A stretch of 64,000 nucleotides of DNA, taken from positions 248,001-312,000 of the forward strand of contig OZ037856.1 of the NCBI GenBank assembly GCA_964035575.1, written 5' to 3'. The stretch is from Rhynchopus sp. YZ270_cl-10 (lineage: Eukaryota; Euglenozoa; Diplonemea; Diplonemida; Diplonemidae). Under the pieces are notes generated by a model. The model was not told where the DNA came from. It saw only the letters and a program-made list of their open reading frames with translations, and searched no databases. Shown one piece after another: positions 43,675-54,815 of the stretch. Both the position numbers and the translations under genes were made by a program. Numbering within the stretch: the stretch's first letter is position 1; the number at the start of each line of letters is the position of its first letter.

Positions 43675-46600
43675 CTATGCGGGAGGCACTCTTACGATGC
43701 ATTCAAACTCAGTTTCGTTGATGGCGAGACTGAAGCGGACGGGGGAGTCATTGATTGCTGCTGCGTCCGCTCCGTCGCTGTCTTCATCGTCCTGGGAGGA
43801 CCAGTTGACATGCATATCTCCGGTGGCAGAGTCGCCTGCGGGGACGTCGGTGAGGGTCGTGAAGGGGATCACGGTGACTTCTTCTGAGGAGAGTTCGTTT
43901 GTGAAGGAGGCGGTTGCGATAGGGGAGGTAGAATGGTTGATGACACGGACACGCACAACAGTCATGCCGTCGTACTCTGAGGCAACGCTTGGGAAGCTGT
44001 ACTCTAGCTGGAACCCTGCTGCAGATGACGCCTCGGAAAGTTCAATCCATGTCAACCCATCTGCCTTACTATGTTTCGGCGACGACACCGGGGAGCTGCT
44101 GATCGGCTGATGCGACTCACGCATTTCAGTCCGACTGCTCTCGCTGATCTCCTGCATTCCAAATCCCCAAGCGCTCGCAAGGGGGTCCTGATGCTCCTGT
44201 GTCGCCTCCTCCTCCACCTCCACCTTAGCGGGCGCCGCATTAAAGTCCCCCATAAACTGAAACAGATCACCCTTCCCCTCCTTCTCTTTCTCCGGTTTCT
44301 TCGTTGCCGTTTTTGCAGGAGCCTTGCCCTTTGCCTTTGCCTTTGACTTCTTAACAGGCACCTCGCTGCTCGAGTCAGAGGAGGAGTCGTCTGATGAAGA
44401 GTCTTCAGAGGAAGACTCGACCTTCTTTGCAGGCTTCTTTGATTTGCTCTTTGGGGGAGGGGCCTTCTTCTTGACGGGGGCGGCGTCGGATGAAGAGTCT
44501 GAGTCTGAGTCGGAATCGGAATCAGAGTCGGAGTCGCTGTCCTTGGTGCCGAAGAAGTCTGAGTCGGATTCATCTGAATCCGAGTCAGAGTCGGAGCTGT
44601 CAGAGTCGTCGGAAGAGTCGTCGGAAAGCAGTGCCCCGTCGCGTGTGGTTGCGTCAGGCTGCTCGGTGGGAAAGTTCGGGAGCGGGACGTACCCCGTGAC
44701 GCAGGTGTTGAGCATGTGCGAGATGGTGCCGACAGTGAAGCGCTGTCTGTCCTCCCACGGATCGCTCAGATCCGCCTCCTGCTTCTTCACAACGAAGATC
44801 TGCTTTGCCTTCTCCTTCATGTCTGACAGGTTCTGTAAAATGGTATGGGGTAGTAAGTGGGAAGGGGAGAGGGGAGAGAGGAGGGGATACCTCGTCCTGG
44901 AGGATAGAGCTTGCGAGACGTGCTCTGTCGCGGAGGGTGTACGACTGGTCGAATTTGACGACCTTCATGAGGTGGTCGAACAGCCCGGTGATGCGTTCGT
45001 GCACAGCTTCGTCCTGTTTTTGAGTGGGGTTGTGTGAGCATGTGGTGCAGGGGGCCATACATAGTCGTGCACCATCAGCTTCGAGGCAAGCACAATGAGC
45101 TGCTGCTTCACAATAACGTCCTCGCTAGCAAAGTTCTTCAGAAGCTTCCGCAGCACATCTGGTGCACTCTGCGCCACCTGGGGCACATGAAGGTACTCTC
45201 CTGCAAGCCACACAATCGAGGCACGAGCCATTGGGAGCTGTGAGGTGGTGTGCGCAAATATTACAAAAAATGCTGAAAAAACAACAAACCTGCAGGGAAG
45301 AGAGAAGCTTGACGAGCCGTGTGATGATGCGTCCGTGTCCGTCTTTTATCTTCTGCAGAAGGTGGCGTGTCACGACAACGCTCTCGCCAACGACGATGAC
45401 TGTGGTGCGGTTTATTTACATTTGTAACATTCCTCCCCCTGCATACCATTCGGGTGCGAGGTGAGTTCGGCCAGTGTGCTGAGGCACATTTCACTCACAT
45501 CGTTGTTCGAGTAGGCGACACGGCCGAGGGCGCGGACAGTGCCACCTAGCAGCTCCTCCTTTGCGTTGTGGAGGTACACCTTGAACTCTTTCAGGATAAC
45601 GTTCACGTTGGTAGAGTCCTATGTGGTGATGTGGTGATGTGGTGATGGTGTGTTCGTCCCCGACCCCTTTGTCTGTCACATACCGCAAGCAGGGCAAGAA
45701 TGTCGATCTTTAGTCGCTGCGTGAAGATCGGGTCTGCCGGGGTAACGTAGAAGAACTTAATGTACGGACGGAACGCCGACGCACGTTGCGAGGCCAGGGT
45801 GTGGATGGTGCTGTTGTGAATGTGTTATTGCATTTCCTCTCAAAAAAAATTTTCAAAGCGTGGTGTGGCTGAAAGGGGGGGTGCGGAACAGTGCGATACA
45901 GTGTGATAAAGTGCTGACCGTGGTTTGAATTTTTGCTGAAGGAGGGGAAAAGAGGGGGTCCTGACCCCAGCCCCGGAACACCTACCAAAGACACGGGACA
46001 GGACAGGACAGGAAAAACGCTACACCTTGTTCGTGTAAATATTCGGGTTTTCCACACCTCCACACCACCCATCCACCAAACCCAAAAAACGCGCCAAAGT
46101 GCGATAAAAGTGTGATAAAGTGCGGGGTCGTCAGCCACGCCAAATTAAGCCTACGTTGACACCTTTAAAGTGATGGCGCAAAGCACGCTGTATTGCACCT
46201 CTATTACAGAGAAAAAAACAGAACAAAAATAAAACATACGCAAGCGCGATGTACTGTCTCTCTCTGGTGGAGCGGAGCATTCTGAGCATTGCCTTGGCGA
46301 TGGTGCAGGAGAACTCGTGTGGCGGTGCGAGGTTGAAGAACAGGGTTGCGACGTTGAGCACGACGGCGTGGTTGGCAGACGTGAGCAGCGAGGTCGCGTT
46401 GTCGAGAAGCATGCGGTGGTCCTCGTCCATCGTCGACTCGACGAAGTCCTCGCTGCTGTCGGAGCTGCTGCTCGAGCTCGACGACGACGCAGTTGTGCTG
46501 TCCCCACCTCCATAGAAGTTGACCTGCTTCTTGTACCCTGTCTTGAACGGACTCAGGAACTGCGTCCTACTGTACCGCAGCAGCATCTCCAGCAGCACCA

Positions 46601-47588
46601 CCTGGCCCCACTCATCCACCTGCGGCAGACCCCGCACCAACTTCCTGAAGTGCTTATGCATCAACTCTGTGTCATCCGGACACACACACAAATAAGCATG
46701 CGCAGCAGCGCCATGCACCGTCGGGCTGTTGTCCCCCAACAACTGATCCACCAGCTCCACAAGCTGCGGCTTCTCCTCCGCATTCAAACGGAAGATCTTC
46801 GGCACCGCAATGGCAGCCGCCTTGCGCACCCAGGGCGAGGGGTCAGAGATGCACTTTCTTATCGCAAGCAGAACGATTTGAACGATAATCGGCACTCTGA
46901 TGCTGCTGAGAACACGAAGCGACAGGGCACGAACATGCTGCGACTTGTCGGCCATATCCTTTTGGAAGTGCGCAATGGAGAGCAGTGCGAGGTCGTGCTT
47001 CTCCTCTGCGTAGTGCATGACGTACAGGTAGACAAGCTTCTTCACCTCGAGGGAGGTGCAGGCCACGTTCTTGACGACGTCTGCGAAGAGGTCGCTCACG
47101 TCTTTGCCCTTCGAGATCTGTGCAATGATCTTCTTCATGGCCTCCAGCTTTGCGACAACGGAGTTCGACCCCAGCTGGCGCACCAGCGTGTCCGTCTTTG
47201 CGACGCTGTTGAAGTACTGCGCATCGCTGATCAGCCGCTTTGGTGCCTTGATGGAAGGCAGCTTCGACATCTGCTGCGTCACCGCTGCAGCCGTCATCGT
47301 CAACGACGGGGTAACCCCGTCAAGGATCTCCTGGGCACCCACTTTGCGGTCGCTCCCCCTTCCCCGGATATGGGCCTTCTTCCTTTTCCTTTTCGTGTTC
47401 TGCGCTTGAGGGGTGAGGGAGAAGGGGGAAGAGAGAAGGAAGCAGGGGAGTAAAGAGAACAGTTAAAAGACGCATTTTTTTTTTTTTTTTTGAAATAACA
47501 TGACATTTCGCAACACGGTATAGCGTAAAAACACTGAATTGGGGGAAGGGGGAAATTTTTTCTCCAAGAGAGGGTAGTGTATACCCAT
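43675..47588 (-). CDS. AP3B: AP-3 complex beta subunit, 8 exons, about 1011 aa
   Basis: Exons (minus) 47404-46240, 45810-45684, 45618-45447, 45399-45290, 45237-45061, 45013-44891 and 44832-43675 plus a proposed ATGG first exon at 47588-47585; all phases agree (1012 codons). The trunk is adaptin HEAT/ARM repeat: [90 protein letters not shown]. An acidic Ser/Asp/Glu hinge (about 640-780) separates beta3 from AP-1/2 beta; a beta ear follows. AP-3 sorts cargo from endosomes to lysosome-related organelles. The first exon is the weakest part: it rests on phase and a GTATAC donor only. Confidence 0.9.
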
Positions 47589-48454
47589 TGGTATCAACCT
47601 TACGAGGAGTGGTGGAACGGAGTGACAATGTGTTTCTTCTTCGTTTTCTTTTGTGTAAAATACAAATACCTTTGCCAGGTTCCGCTCGCCTGCCAAGTTG
47701 AAGGTAGAAACCAAATAAAAAAAATGCTAGAGCACTGTATGCATTTTGTGAGAAGAACGTTTTGGGGGAGGGGTAGCTGGTAGCTGGTAACTGGTGTGCC
47801 CATGTTTGCAATATGTGACAAAGTACCTGTCAACAAAAAAAGAGGACGCGGTTCAATGCATACATACAAATCGGAATTTTTGAAGTTTTTTTTTGTTGTG
47901 TCGACAATCACCTGCTAATGCAGGATCAGTAATCAATGTCGCATTTTATTTTTGAAAATCGTCGTATCACAGTACTCCAAATGTGTTTGGCGTCTAAAAA
48001 AAGTTGTTAAAATACCCAAAAACACCCCAAATTCGCTCAACTTAACGCCAATTTATTTGGAGATACTGTAGTGTAGACACTCGAAAGATGAGTTTCACTT
48101 TTGACCAAACGCTTTTCAGTATTTTTTTAAATTTTTATTTTTTGACAATCTGTAGTTTAGTGTAACCGTCGCGTAGACAATATGCACTACCCAGCACCAC
48201 GCAATGTTCATTTTGGAATGTATAATATACATGAAGGGACCCACTGTGCTAACAACCTTTGCAGATAGTGCAACGATATTTTTTCAAAAAAAAATCGTTG
48301 AAAAAGATTATTAACACTCGCGTACCATTCTTTGTTTCCTTTGTGTCGTTTCCCACTCAGACAAATGTCTAAAACGTTTTGATTTCCACTTTTCTTTCTT
48401 TTTCATCAACACACCAATCCCTTCATTCAAGAGCACATTGCATACACGCAATGC
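47589..48454. other. 0.9-kb gene-free gap
   Basis: AT-rich with long A and T runs. A GTCGACAATCACCTG word at about 47900 recurs at about 30150, 57620 and 57925, suggesting another short dispersed repeat. No coding signal was seen. Confidence 0.5.
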
Positions 48455-49542
48455 TCAGAGTTTTGCAGCTCTGTCCACCTTAAGCCTCCTCAGAAGCTCG
48501 GCATCACGCCTGGCTGCCACCTCCTTAACCTTCTCGGGGGTCCAGTCGTAGTTTCCCTTCATGTTCTTCACCCCACAACGGCCTTCCTTGACCAACTGGT
48601 CGGAACGCTCGTCTCTTGTGTAGGCGCCAAGCTGTGGGAAGAAGACACCGTGGGTCTTCTGGATGAGGTCGACTCCCGCAAAGTCACCTACTGTGAAGGG
48701 TCCGATCTGGTTCAGACGTCTGCCGAATCTGTATATGGTTATTGTTTGAGATATATGGACAATCAAATGCGACATTCTATACTAAACATCCCCATAACCA
48801 AATCGCAACGATATTACAGACACCTCCAGACTCATAAGGTATTCACTTCTAAAACGCTCTAAAACGTTTCCTTCTTCATTTTTCTTTGAACATACCCATC
48901 GGTGACTGCACCATCGACAGCTTCGGGCGAGGCAACTCCCTCCTTGACCAGATGCATTGCCTCCCTGTAGAGGGCTGCCTGCAGACGTGCTGCCAGGAAT
49001 CCTTGAATCTCCTTTTCAAGCACAACCGGCTTTTTGCCCATGGACTCAAGGAAGCGCTTTACCTTAGGGACTGCGTCGGGGCCGGATTGGCGGGCGGGGC
49101 AGAGCTCCACGAGGGGGACGAGGTGTGCAGGTCCGATGAAGTGCGCGGCAACAAAGCGGTCCGGTGTGGCAAGCCCCTCCGCAATGGCGGTGACCGAAAG
49201 CGACGAAGTGTTCGTCGCCATCACGCACCCCCGCGGTGCGTGCTTCTCCACCTCACGGAACACTTTGTTCTTGATCCCGACGTCCTCAATCACAGCCTCA
49301 AACACAAAGTCGCAGCCAGTCACAGCATCCTTCAATGTTGTCACCCCACGCACACTGCCACGGACAGGGCCGTTCACCCCTGCGTTGCGCAGAAAGGCGT
49401 CAAGATCAAGCGCAGCGTCCACACCGCTCTGGATCTGCGCCACGTTGTTGTCCCACATACGGACCTCAGACCCGCCGTTGGCACAGCATGCAGCAATGCC
49501 TCGCCCCATCATACCCGACCCGATGACGGCAACAACAACCAT
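48455..49542 (-). CDS. 3-hydroxyacyl-CoA dehydrogenase with PTS1-like tail, 2 exons, 306 aa
   Basis: Exons (minus) 49542-48896 and 48728-48455 join in phase (307 codons). The NAD-binding Rossmann start is VAVIGSGMMGRGIAACCANG with an acidic strand-2 end (RMWDNN). CDFVFEAVIED and NTSSLSVTAIAEG are classic family motifs. The catalytic His lies in VAAHFIGPAHLVPLVELCPA. The C-terminal domain (FGRRLNQIGPFTVGDFAGVD, then GNYDW) completes the fold. It oxidises L-3-hydroxyacyl-CoA or a close relative such as a crystallin-type hydroxyacid; HFIGPAH differs from the usual HFFNPxP, so substrate is open. The last residues are RAAKL; AKL is a PTS1 signal, pointing to a peroxisome or glycosome. Confidence 0.88.
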
Positions 49543-49578
49543 TGTGTACTTTTTGTTTTTTTTTTTTTTATGGTTTTT

Positions 49579-49612
49579 CTGGGGGGGAAAATAGAGAGAA
49601 AATAAAAGCTTT
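49579..49612 (-). promoter_or_regulatory. candidate trans-splice acceptor for the dehydrogenase
   Basis: A T/C tract ends in CCCCCCAG (AG at 49579-49580) about 37 nt before ATG 49542. The leader between is A-rich. Strong by the pattern seen at other genes here; inference. Confidence 0.45.
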
Positions 49613-49622
49613 TTTCCGTTGC

Positions 49623-50253
49623 TCAATAACCCGTTGGTGAATTGGCGCATCCCAGGTGGAGGCACTGCCCAAGGTATTTTCCGAACAAAAGAACAGAAGA
49701 ACACGAAACAAGCCTACCTGAGCGCCGTGTACCCGTACGCATCCCCCGTTCGCCGTCATGGACAGTGGCTTTGTCCACATTACAATTCAAGCCCGACGAG
49801 AAACTCCCTATTGGTGGGGTGACAAATGGGACCCTCACCAGCTCTTCATCTCTGTGAGGTACAACGGATCTATTATCCTTGAAGATGTACCCCAACATGG
49901 TCAAAAGCCCCATTCGCGCTTTAAGGACCTGCAGAAGATCCACAGGTGGGGGTGCAATCGCAACAGAGTGCACGGCTCGAATGAGTATCGAGGAGGAGCA
50001 CCAGGAAGCGCTGGAGGCACTTCATGAGATGCTGCGGGCTAACTGCTGTGGATGTAACGACCCCTCCGTCAGGCCAAGACACGAATCTGGATGAGGCACC
50101 TACTGAACAAGGATGGTGTGAGGAACGGCGCAGAGAGGAAGGTATTCTGCCCCCACGGAGGGGAAAATGGCTAGAAATAAAGCTCCCCAGTCCACGGCAG
50201 TGCCAAAATACGGTTACAACGTGCACACCCTGGCTATAAAGCACACGAAACAT
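49623..50253 (-). other. GC-richer island with open frames on both strands
   Basis: About 600 bp are less AT-rich than the surroundings. On the minus strand a frame reads MGLLTMLGYIFKDNRSVVPH, RDEELVRVPFVTPPIGSF, SGLNCNVDKATVHDGE and ends near a GTAGGC donor. The plus strand also has an 89-codon frame (MDSGFVHITIQARRETPYWW). Neither is recognised. Given the strand bias a minus-strand exon, or the remnant of one, is likelier. Start, stop and neighbouring exons cannot be fixed. Confidence 0.3.
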
Positions 50254-50692
50254 GCCTAAAGGAAACGAGAAGTCAAAAGGTCAATGCAGAAAATAAGGAA
50301 TGAGGGAATATATCTAACTTCTAGGAAATAGAGAGAGGTTGGGGAGAAAATGGGGGAAATCCCTTTTGTTCGTTGATTTTGCACAATCTTGAGAGGTTGA
50401 AGAGGGTGGGGAAGGGGGGGAATTGGTGAAGCGAATTGACTGTGTTGTGGGGGGTGATTGAATAAGGGCGCACATAGGCTCTTCTTGTCTCTTTTTCCTC
50501 GTTTCTCCTGCTGAAGCTTTTTTTGAAAGAAGAAAAAAACTTTGCAGGAATAGAAAAAAATAGAGACAAAAACAGACATGCAAACGAATCTTCTTTTTGT
50601 ATCGATAAAAACCCCCAAAAAAATGAAAGATAATATTTTCAATCGAAAGATGGAGTTTTGTCCACCAACGAGAAAAAGAAGAAAAAAACAAG

Positions 50693-50728
50693 CAGATAAA
50701 CCTAAGCCTCTCGTACTTTGTCTTACCT
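50693..50728 (+). repeat. CTCTCGT-loop hairpin, type B
   Basis: AGATAAACCTAAGC-CTCTCGT-ACTTTGTCTTACCT. The loop is perfect and the stem partly worn. Confidence 0.65.
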
Positions 50729-50758
50729 CAAAAGAGTTTTTTTTAAAAGAAAACTTGT

Positions 50759-50795
50759 AAAAGATAAATTCGCCTCTCGTGAATACACATATTCA
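50759..50795 (+). repeat. CTCTCGT-loop hairpin, type A
   Basis: AAAAGATAAATTCGC-CTCTCGT-GAATACACATATTC, preceded by AAAACTTGT. The inner stem is now TTCGC/GAATA, so only part of it pairs. Confidence 0.6.
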
Positions 50796-50813
50796 AAAAT
50801 ATGAAGGTACCTA

Positions 50814-50919
50814 CAGTGGTTAAAGAAAGTTTACGCCTAAACTAATGGCGGAATTGAAATCGATGGCGGAAATTACTTTAGGCGGAACTTTTCTTAGGCG
50901 GAACTTTCTTTAACCACTG
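50814..50919. mobile_element. 106-bp Tc1/mariner-type MITE
   Basis: CAGTGGTTAAAGAAAGTT plus a following CGCCTAA is mirrored at the right end by TTAGGCGGAACTTTCTTTAA then CCACTG, arms of about 28 bp. The element is flanked by TA on both sides (50812-50813 and 50920-50921), the target duplication of Tc1/mariner transposases. The CAGTGG terminus fits that superfamily. There is no coding capacity. Confidence 0.9.
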
Positions 50920-51848
50920 TATCTCTTAATGCATTTTGGTATTTTACACAAAAAAAAACTGTTTCACCTAGAGCACCCTACCGACCTCTTTTTGGAAACA
51001 AAACAACAGTGATAACGAGCAGAAGACACAGGGGTAGAGGTACCTTACGAGACGTGTACTAGCTAGGGACAATTCACTCTTGAGCGTATTTATGTTGTCA
51101 CTTTGCGGGCAAGGGACAGCTGATAAAACAATGCAACGGGATAGTTGCAAACATTTTTGTACTAAAAAAGGGGCGATTTGCATGATAGCATAAAAACCAC
51201 CTGAAGATGAAAGTGCAAAAAGAAAAGAAAAGAAAATCAGATCACAACGTGAAAATAATGCAGTTTTCGACCCCATTTCGCTAAAAAAAATGTTTCACAC
51301 ACGGGAGGGAAACTGTACGCAGGCACACACAAAAAGACAGAAGTTTAAAGTGTAAACGCTTCACCATTTCATCAGCGGAACGCAGACACTGAAAATGAAA
51401 TTGCAGCGGGGGGGATGTCGAAAAAACACAAAACAAAACTCCCCCCCAAAAAAAAATGCTTGGAGGAATGATCATTAAAAAGCAATGCTAAAAAAAAAAC
51501 AAATTTTAAAGAGCGATAAGGACTGCTGCAAGACGTTTTGTTTAAAAAAAAAATGGTCAAAGCCAGTATGCGTGCGATACAGCCTTTGTTCCTCCCCATC
51601 TGCATGGTTTCCCTCAATACGGTCGTGCATCCCTTTTACTTCACCTTACACCACCTCAATCTAGATGACAAAATGAATTACCCTTTTTTTTCCTCATTTA
51701 CCCTTCGTCCAGATGAGGTGTGTCGAAGTAGAGGTTGCTGACAAACTATTTTTTTGTAAAACCCCAGAAATAATCTCATTTTTTTTTGGGGGGGGATAAA
51801 ATTTTTTTAAAAAATCGGTGAACAAAAAATTGTGGACCATCCTCGTAC

Positions 51849-52180
51849 AGCTGTCCAGACAGCTGACTTTGTTTGTCCAGTGTATTTTTTGGGCCGGTTG
51901 GGGGGGGGTCAGTGACCCCCCCCAAATTTTCTCCGGAAATTTGGGCCGGTGGGGGGGGTCAGTTTTTTCAGCTGGGTTTGAGGTGTTTCCTCGGCGTGGT
52001 GTAAAAAGCTATACATTTACACCGTACTCAAAAAATTTTTCGCCTGCGGCGCCATTTTTTTTTGTTTTTTTTTGCTCCGCAAAAAAAAAAATATACAGTT
52101 CACTATGTTCCCTGGTCGTGCTGAAAAAAAAATTTGGGCAAAAAAACAAACTGACCCCCCCCAAACTTAAAATCTGGATT
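51849..52180. repeat. G-run palindrome cluster
   Basis: AGCTGTCCAGACAGCT (51849-51864) is a perfect palindrome. At about 51899-51924 TTGGGGGGGGTCAGTG meets its complement GACCCCCCCCAA. A GGGCCGGT-G-run-TCAGT unit repeats at 51943 and its complement appears at about 52150. The style matches the 1-236 repeat family without clear identity to it. Confidence 0.65.
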
Positions 52181-52597
52181 CCTGGATAAGACACTGTGTT
52201 TGTCCAAAAAAAAAAAAGAACGCTGTTGTGTTCTGACTACCAAATATAAAGAACTGCAAAGATATGGGGGGGCGTGGTTGCCTAAAGAAGGGCTTGGGAC
52301 AACTACACACGATCTGGGTAAGAAATTTTTTTTATAAAAAATCTTACACAAAGAATGGTGAGGCGTTGCCACCCCATATACCACCCCTTATCAAATGCAT
52401 TGTGGTGAGAACCAATATTGTACTGTATTCAAAAAGAAGCTAAAAAATAATGTCGAAACTCCTTTTTCCTTTGAAACAAACTGTGATGACCCACCCCTTT
52501 CCCACTGCACTTTCACGTAGGCATCATAACCCATGACAAATCTGTTGTGTTGCCTTACCCTCATTCTATATGATAACCATCACGGTCTCTTCCGTGC

Positions 52598-54048
52598 TCA
52601 CTCCAGGTCGGTGGGTGTGCCGTCAGCGTCTGTGATGATCTTGACCTTCCTTCCGTCGTTGTCGAGGGACACTCTGCCTGCCTCCAGGATGGCGGTCACC
52701 TGTTTTTGGAATTTAGAGATGACAACAATAACAACCGTCTTCCGGAAGACGGTGTGGCAGCTACAACGGATTCTCACTAAATTTCTCATATGAAAATCAT
52801 AGCAGATGCGAACTCTAAAAAGATGTACCAAATATCAAATTACCCGGAGGGTCGGTATATTTTTTAAAAAATTAGGTTCTCCCGAGGGGGGCAACATACC
52901 AAAAGAGTGCTGCGGCCTGTGGGAAGGTCGGAGTCGAAGTCCTCTGGCTTGGCTTCGTTGTTGTTGACTTCGGTGGCGGCCTGGACGAACTTGTCGAAGG
53001 ACACGTAGCCGTAGCCGGAACGCCCGCAGTAGCGTCCCTTTGCGTCAGGCGTGTTGCGGATGTAGAGAGGGTTGTACGAGCCGAAGGGCTCGCCCTCTTG
53101 GCCCACGGTGTAGCCGCGGTGTGCCTGGTCTGCTGTGATCTCACCCTTCTCCATCAGACACATGAAGCGCTGCTGCGAGTGCACGTCTGCCGGTGCAGCC
53201 ACCCAACTCGCAGTGTACACTGCAGTCCCAATGTTCCCCGACGCAAGGTTCTTCCACGTCACCGTCAGCGTGATGGTGTCCTCCATCTTTCTGTCCAAGA
53301 TCTTCTCCGCCACACCGTGCGACGCCACTGCCGTCACGGATAGCGGCACTGCAATACCCTGCATGCACATCACATGAAAGTCAATGTGGTGCGAGTTCAG
53401 GTAGTACGAAATGTCGCTGCTGATCCCCGCCCAGGCACGGAAGGTCTCCAGCTGGGACTTCGGCTGGCTCATGTAGCTGACAAAGTGGTTGAACTCTCCG
53501 AGCTGCTTCACCCTTGCGCAGGCGTCGTTGTAGATGGGGTCGAAACGTTTGTGGACCTCAATCTGGAGGAGCACACCCTTCTCCTTTGCCTTTGCGACAA
53601 GAGCAATATGTTCTTTGAGCGTCTTCACGATGGGCTTTGTGACCATGACGTGCAGGCCGTGGTCGAGCGCGGCCATCGCGATGTCGAAGTGGGTGTCATC
53701 AGGGGTGAAGACGGAGCAGACATCACCAGGCTTGAACTGCGACAGTGCTGTCAGATACGACTTCGCATCGCGCGCCACGTCATCTGCAGGGAACGACTCA
53801 AACTCCGTGGACATCCCTGTGAACGTAACGTTCTTCTTGATGTGCTCGCGGATGGCAGGGAACTTCACCCCCGACGTTCCGCACATCCCTATCCGTTGGC
53901 CAATCAGGTTGCGCACACGAAGGTCGAAGTGGACCACCGCCACCACCCCCATCTTCTTGTCACTCTTGCTCCCCCCTGCAGCAGTCCACCCGGTAGTGTA
54001 CTCTCCTGTTCCAAACAGAAGCGCATCGGGAACCTTTCTTGCGGTCAT
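52598..54048 (-). CDS. Gfo/Idh/MocA-family oxidoreductase, 2 exons, 416 aa
   Basis: Exons (minus) 54048-52900 and 52699-52598 join in phase (417 codons). The N-terminal Rossmann part opens with ALLFGTGEYTTGWT and places Asp/His for NAD(P). VFTPDDTHFDIAMAALDHGL and HVMVTKPIVKTLKEH are the family's second and third motifs, the latter with the EKP-type Lys as TKP. The C-terminal sheet holds FNHFVSYMSQPKSQLETFRA, ISYYLNSHHIDF and VHSQQRFMCLMEKGEITADQ. It is a sugar or inositol dehydrogenase by family; the highly conserved YLNSHHID subgroup is one I recall from fungi and animals without a fixed substrate. Cytosolic by appearance. Start ATG follows a C-rich tract and AG (54072-54073). Confidence 0.88.
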
Positions 54049-54071
54049 CTTAATGTCAAATAGGTTGGGTT

Positions 54072-54125
54072 CTGAGGTGGGGTGGGGTGGAGGGGGTGGA
54101 AAGGATGGTTGTTTGAGGTGAAAGG
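54072..54125 (-). promoter_or_regulatory. candidate trans-splice acceptor for the oxidoreductase
   Basis: A long C/T tract ends in CACCTCAG (AG at 54072-54073), about 23 nt upstream of ATG 54048. Inference. Confidence 0.45.
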
Positions 54126-54416
54126 GTGGGGGGAGGGGGATGGGGGGGGAGAGGCGTTGTTTTTCCGTTTCGTTCAAAGAAGCAACGTTGTGTGTTGGCA
54201 GAGAGGGCTTTTCGTTCAAAAAAAAAAAATGGAATTTAATTAGTCTAGAGTTTGCCCCTGAATAGTATTTTTGTCGGGAAAAAAAGTGAATTTGAAGGGT
54301 GGCGAACGGCTCTGGGCGGGCAGCATTGTGTGGAAGAGTGGAGGTTGATAACAGTACAGACACTCTAGATATTCACCTCCCTACTCTGTGGAAAAAAGAA
54401 AGAAAGAAAGAACGAA

Positions 54417-54462
54417 GTTGAATGTGCAAACACCTCACCGTTCATCGGCGGATGCACGAGAA
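54417..54462 (+). repeat. type D repeat
   Basis: TTGAATGTGCAAACACCTCA, CCGTTCATCGGCGGATGCAC. GTGCA and TGCAC flanks pair. Relatives lie near 23280, 35640, 51370 and 55000. Confidence 0.6.
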
Positions 54463-54479
54463 AAAAAAGAAAAGTTTAT

Positions 54480-54514
54480 AAGATGGCCCTAAGCCTCTCG
54501 TGCTTAGTCACCTT
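54480..54514 (+). repeat. CTCTCGT-loop hairpin, type B (best copy)
   Basis: AAGATGGCCTAAGC-type left arm, loop CTCTCGT and right arm GCTTAGTCACCTT; CTAAGC/GCTTAG pair perfectly. The AAAAGTTTAT leader is present. Confidence 0.8.
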
Positions 54515-54568
54515 TAAAAAAAAAAGAAAGACTTGAAACACAAAGCCCAATCGAAAAAGACAACTTGT

Positions 54569-54601
54569 AAGATGCATGTGCCTCTCGTGCACACACATCT
54601 T
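54569..54601 (+). repeat. CTCTCGT-loop hairpin, type A (best copy)
   Basis: AAGATG, CA bulge, TGTGC, loop CTCTCGT, GCACA, CA bulge, CATCTT. Eleven base pairs with a symmetric 2-nt bulge and a 7-nt loop. Confidence 0.85.
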
Positions 54602-54696
54602 TAAAAAAAGAAACGTATTTTGTGTGAGATTTAAGCCTAAGCCTCACTGTTTCAGTCACCCTCTACCACAGCCGATATCGGGACACAAAAAGAAAC

Positions 54697-54815
54697 TTGA
54701 CTTGCAATACAACACCCCGCTCATGACAGAGTACCTTGGTACAATGACAGGATTTACCGAGGGTGGACACCCAACCATGCAGTCCTACATCCATTTCGTG
54801 GTCTACATCTTGATG
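54697..54815 (+). repeat. type C repeat, full-length copy 2
   Basis: TTGACTTGCAATACAACACC, CTCATGACAGAGTACCTTGG, then CCATGCAGTCCTACATCC and ATTTCGTGGTCTACATCT. Pairs with 42833-42935. Confidence 0.7.

Larger units (their letters stand above)
50254..52597. other. 2.3-kb gene-free repeat region
   Basis: Holds two hairpins (50693-50728, 50759-50795), a mariner-type MITE (50814-50919), a type D repeat at about 51343-51394 and G-run palindromes at 51890-52180. No gene was seen. Confidence 0.55.

Noticed and set aside
46317-47453. 378-codon plus-strand frame
   Set aside because: Shadow of the AP-3 beta trunk exon; composition is His/Arg/Gln-rich, as expected of an antisense frame.
54049-54363. 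N-terminal extension of the Gfo/Idh oxidoreductase
   Set aside because: The frame is open upstream, but the sequence is a pyrimidine-rich acceptor zone and MTARKVPDALLFGTGEY starts exactly before the Rossmann strand.
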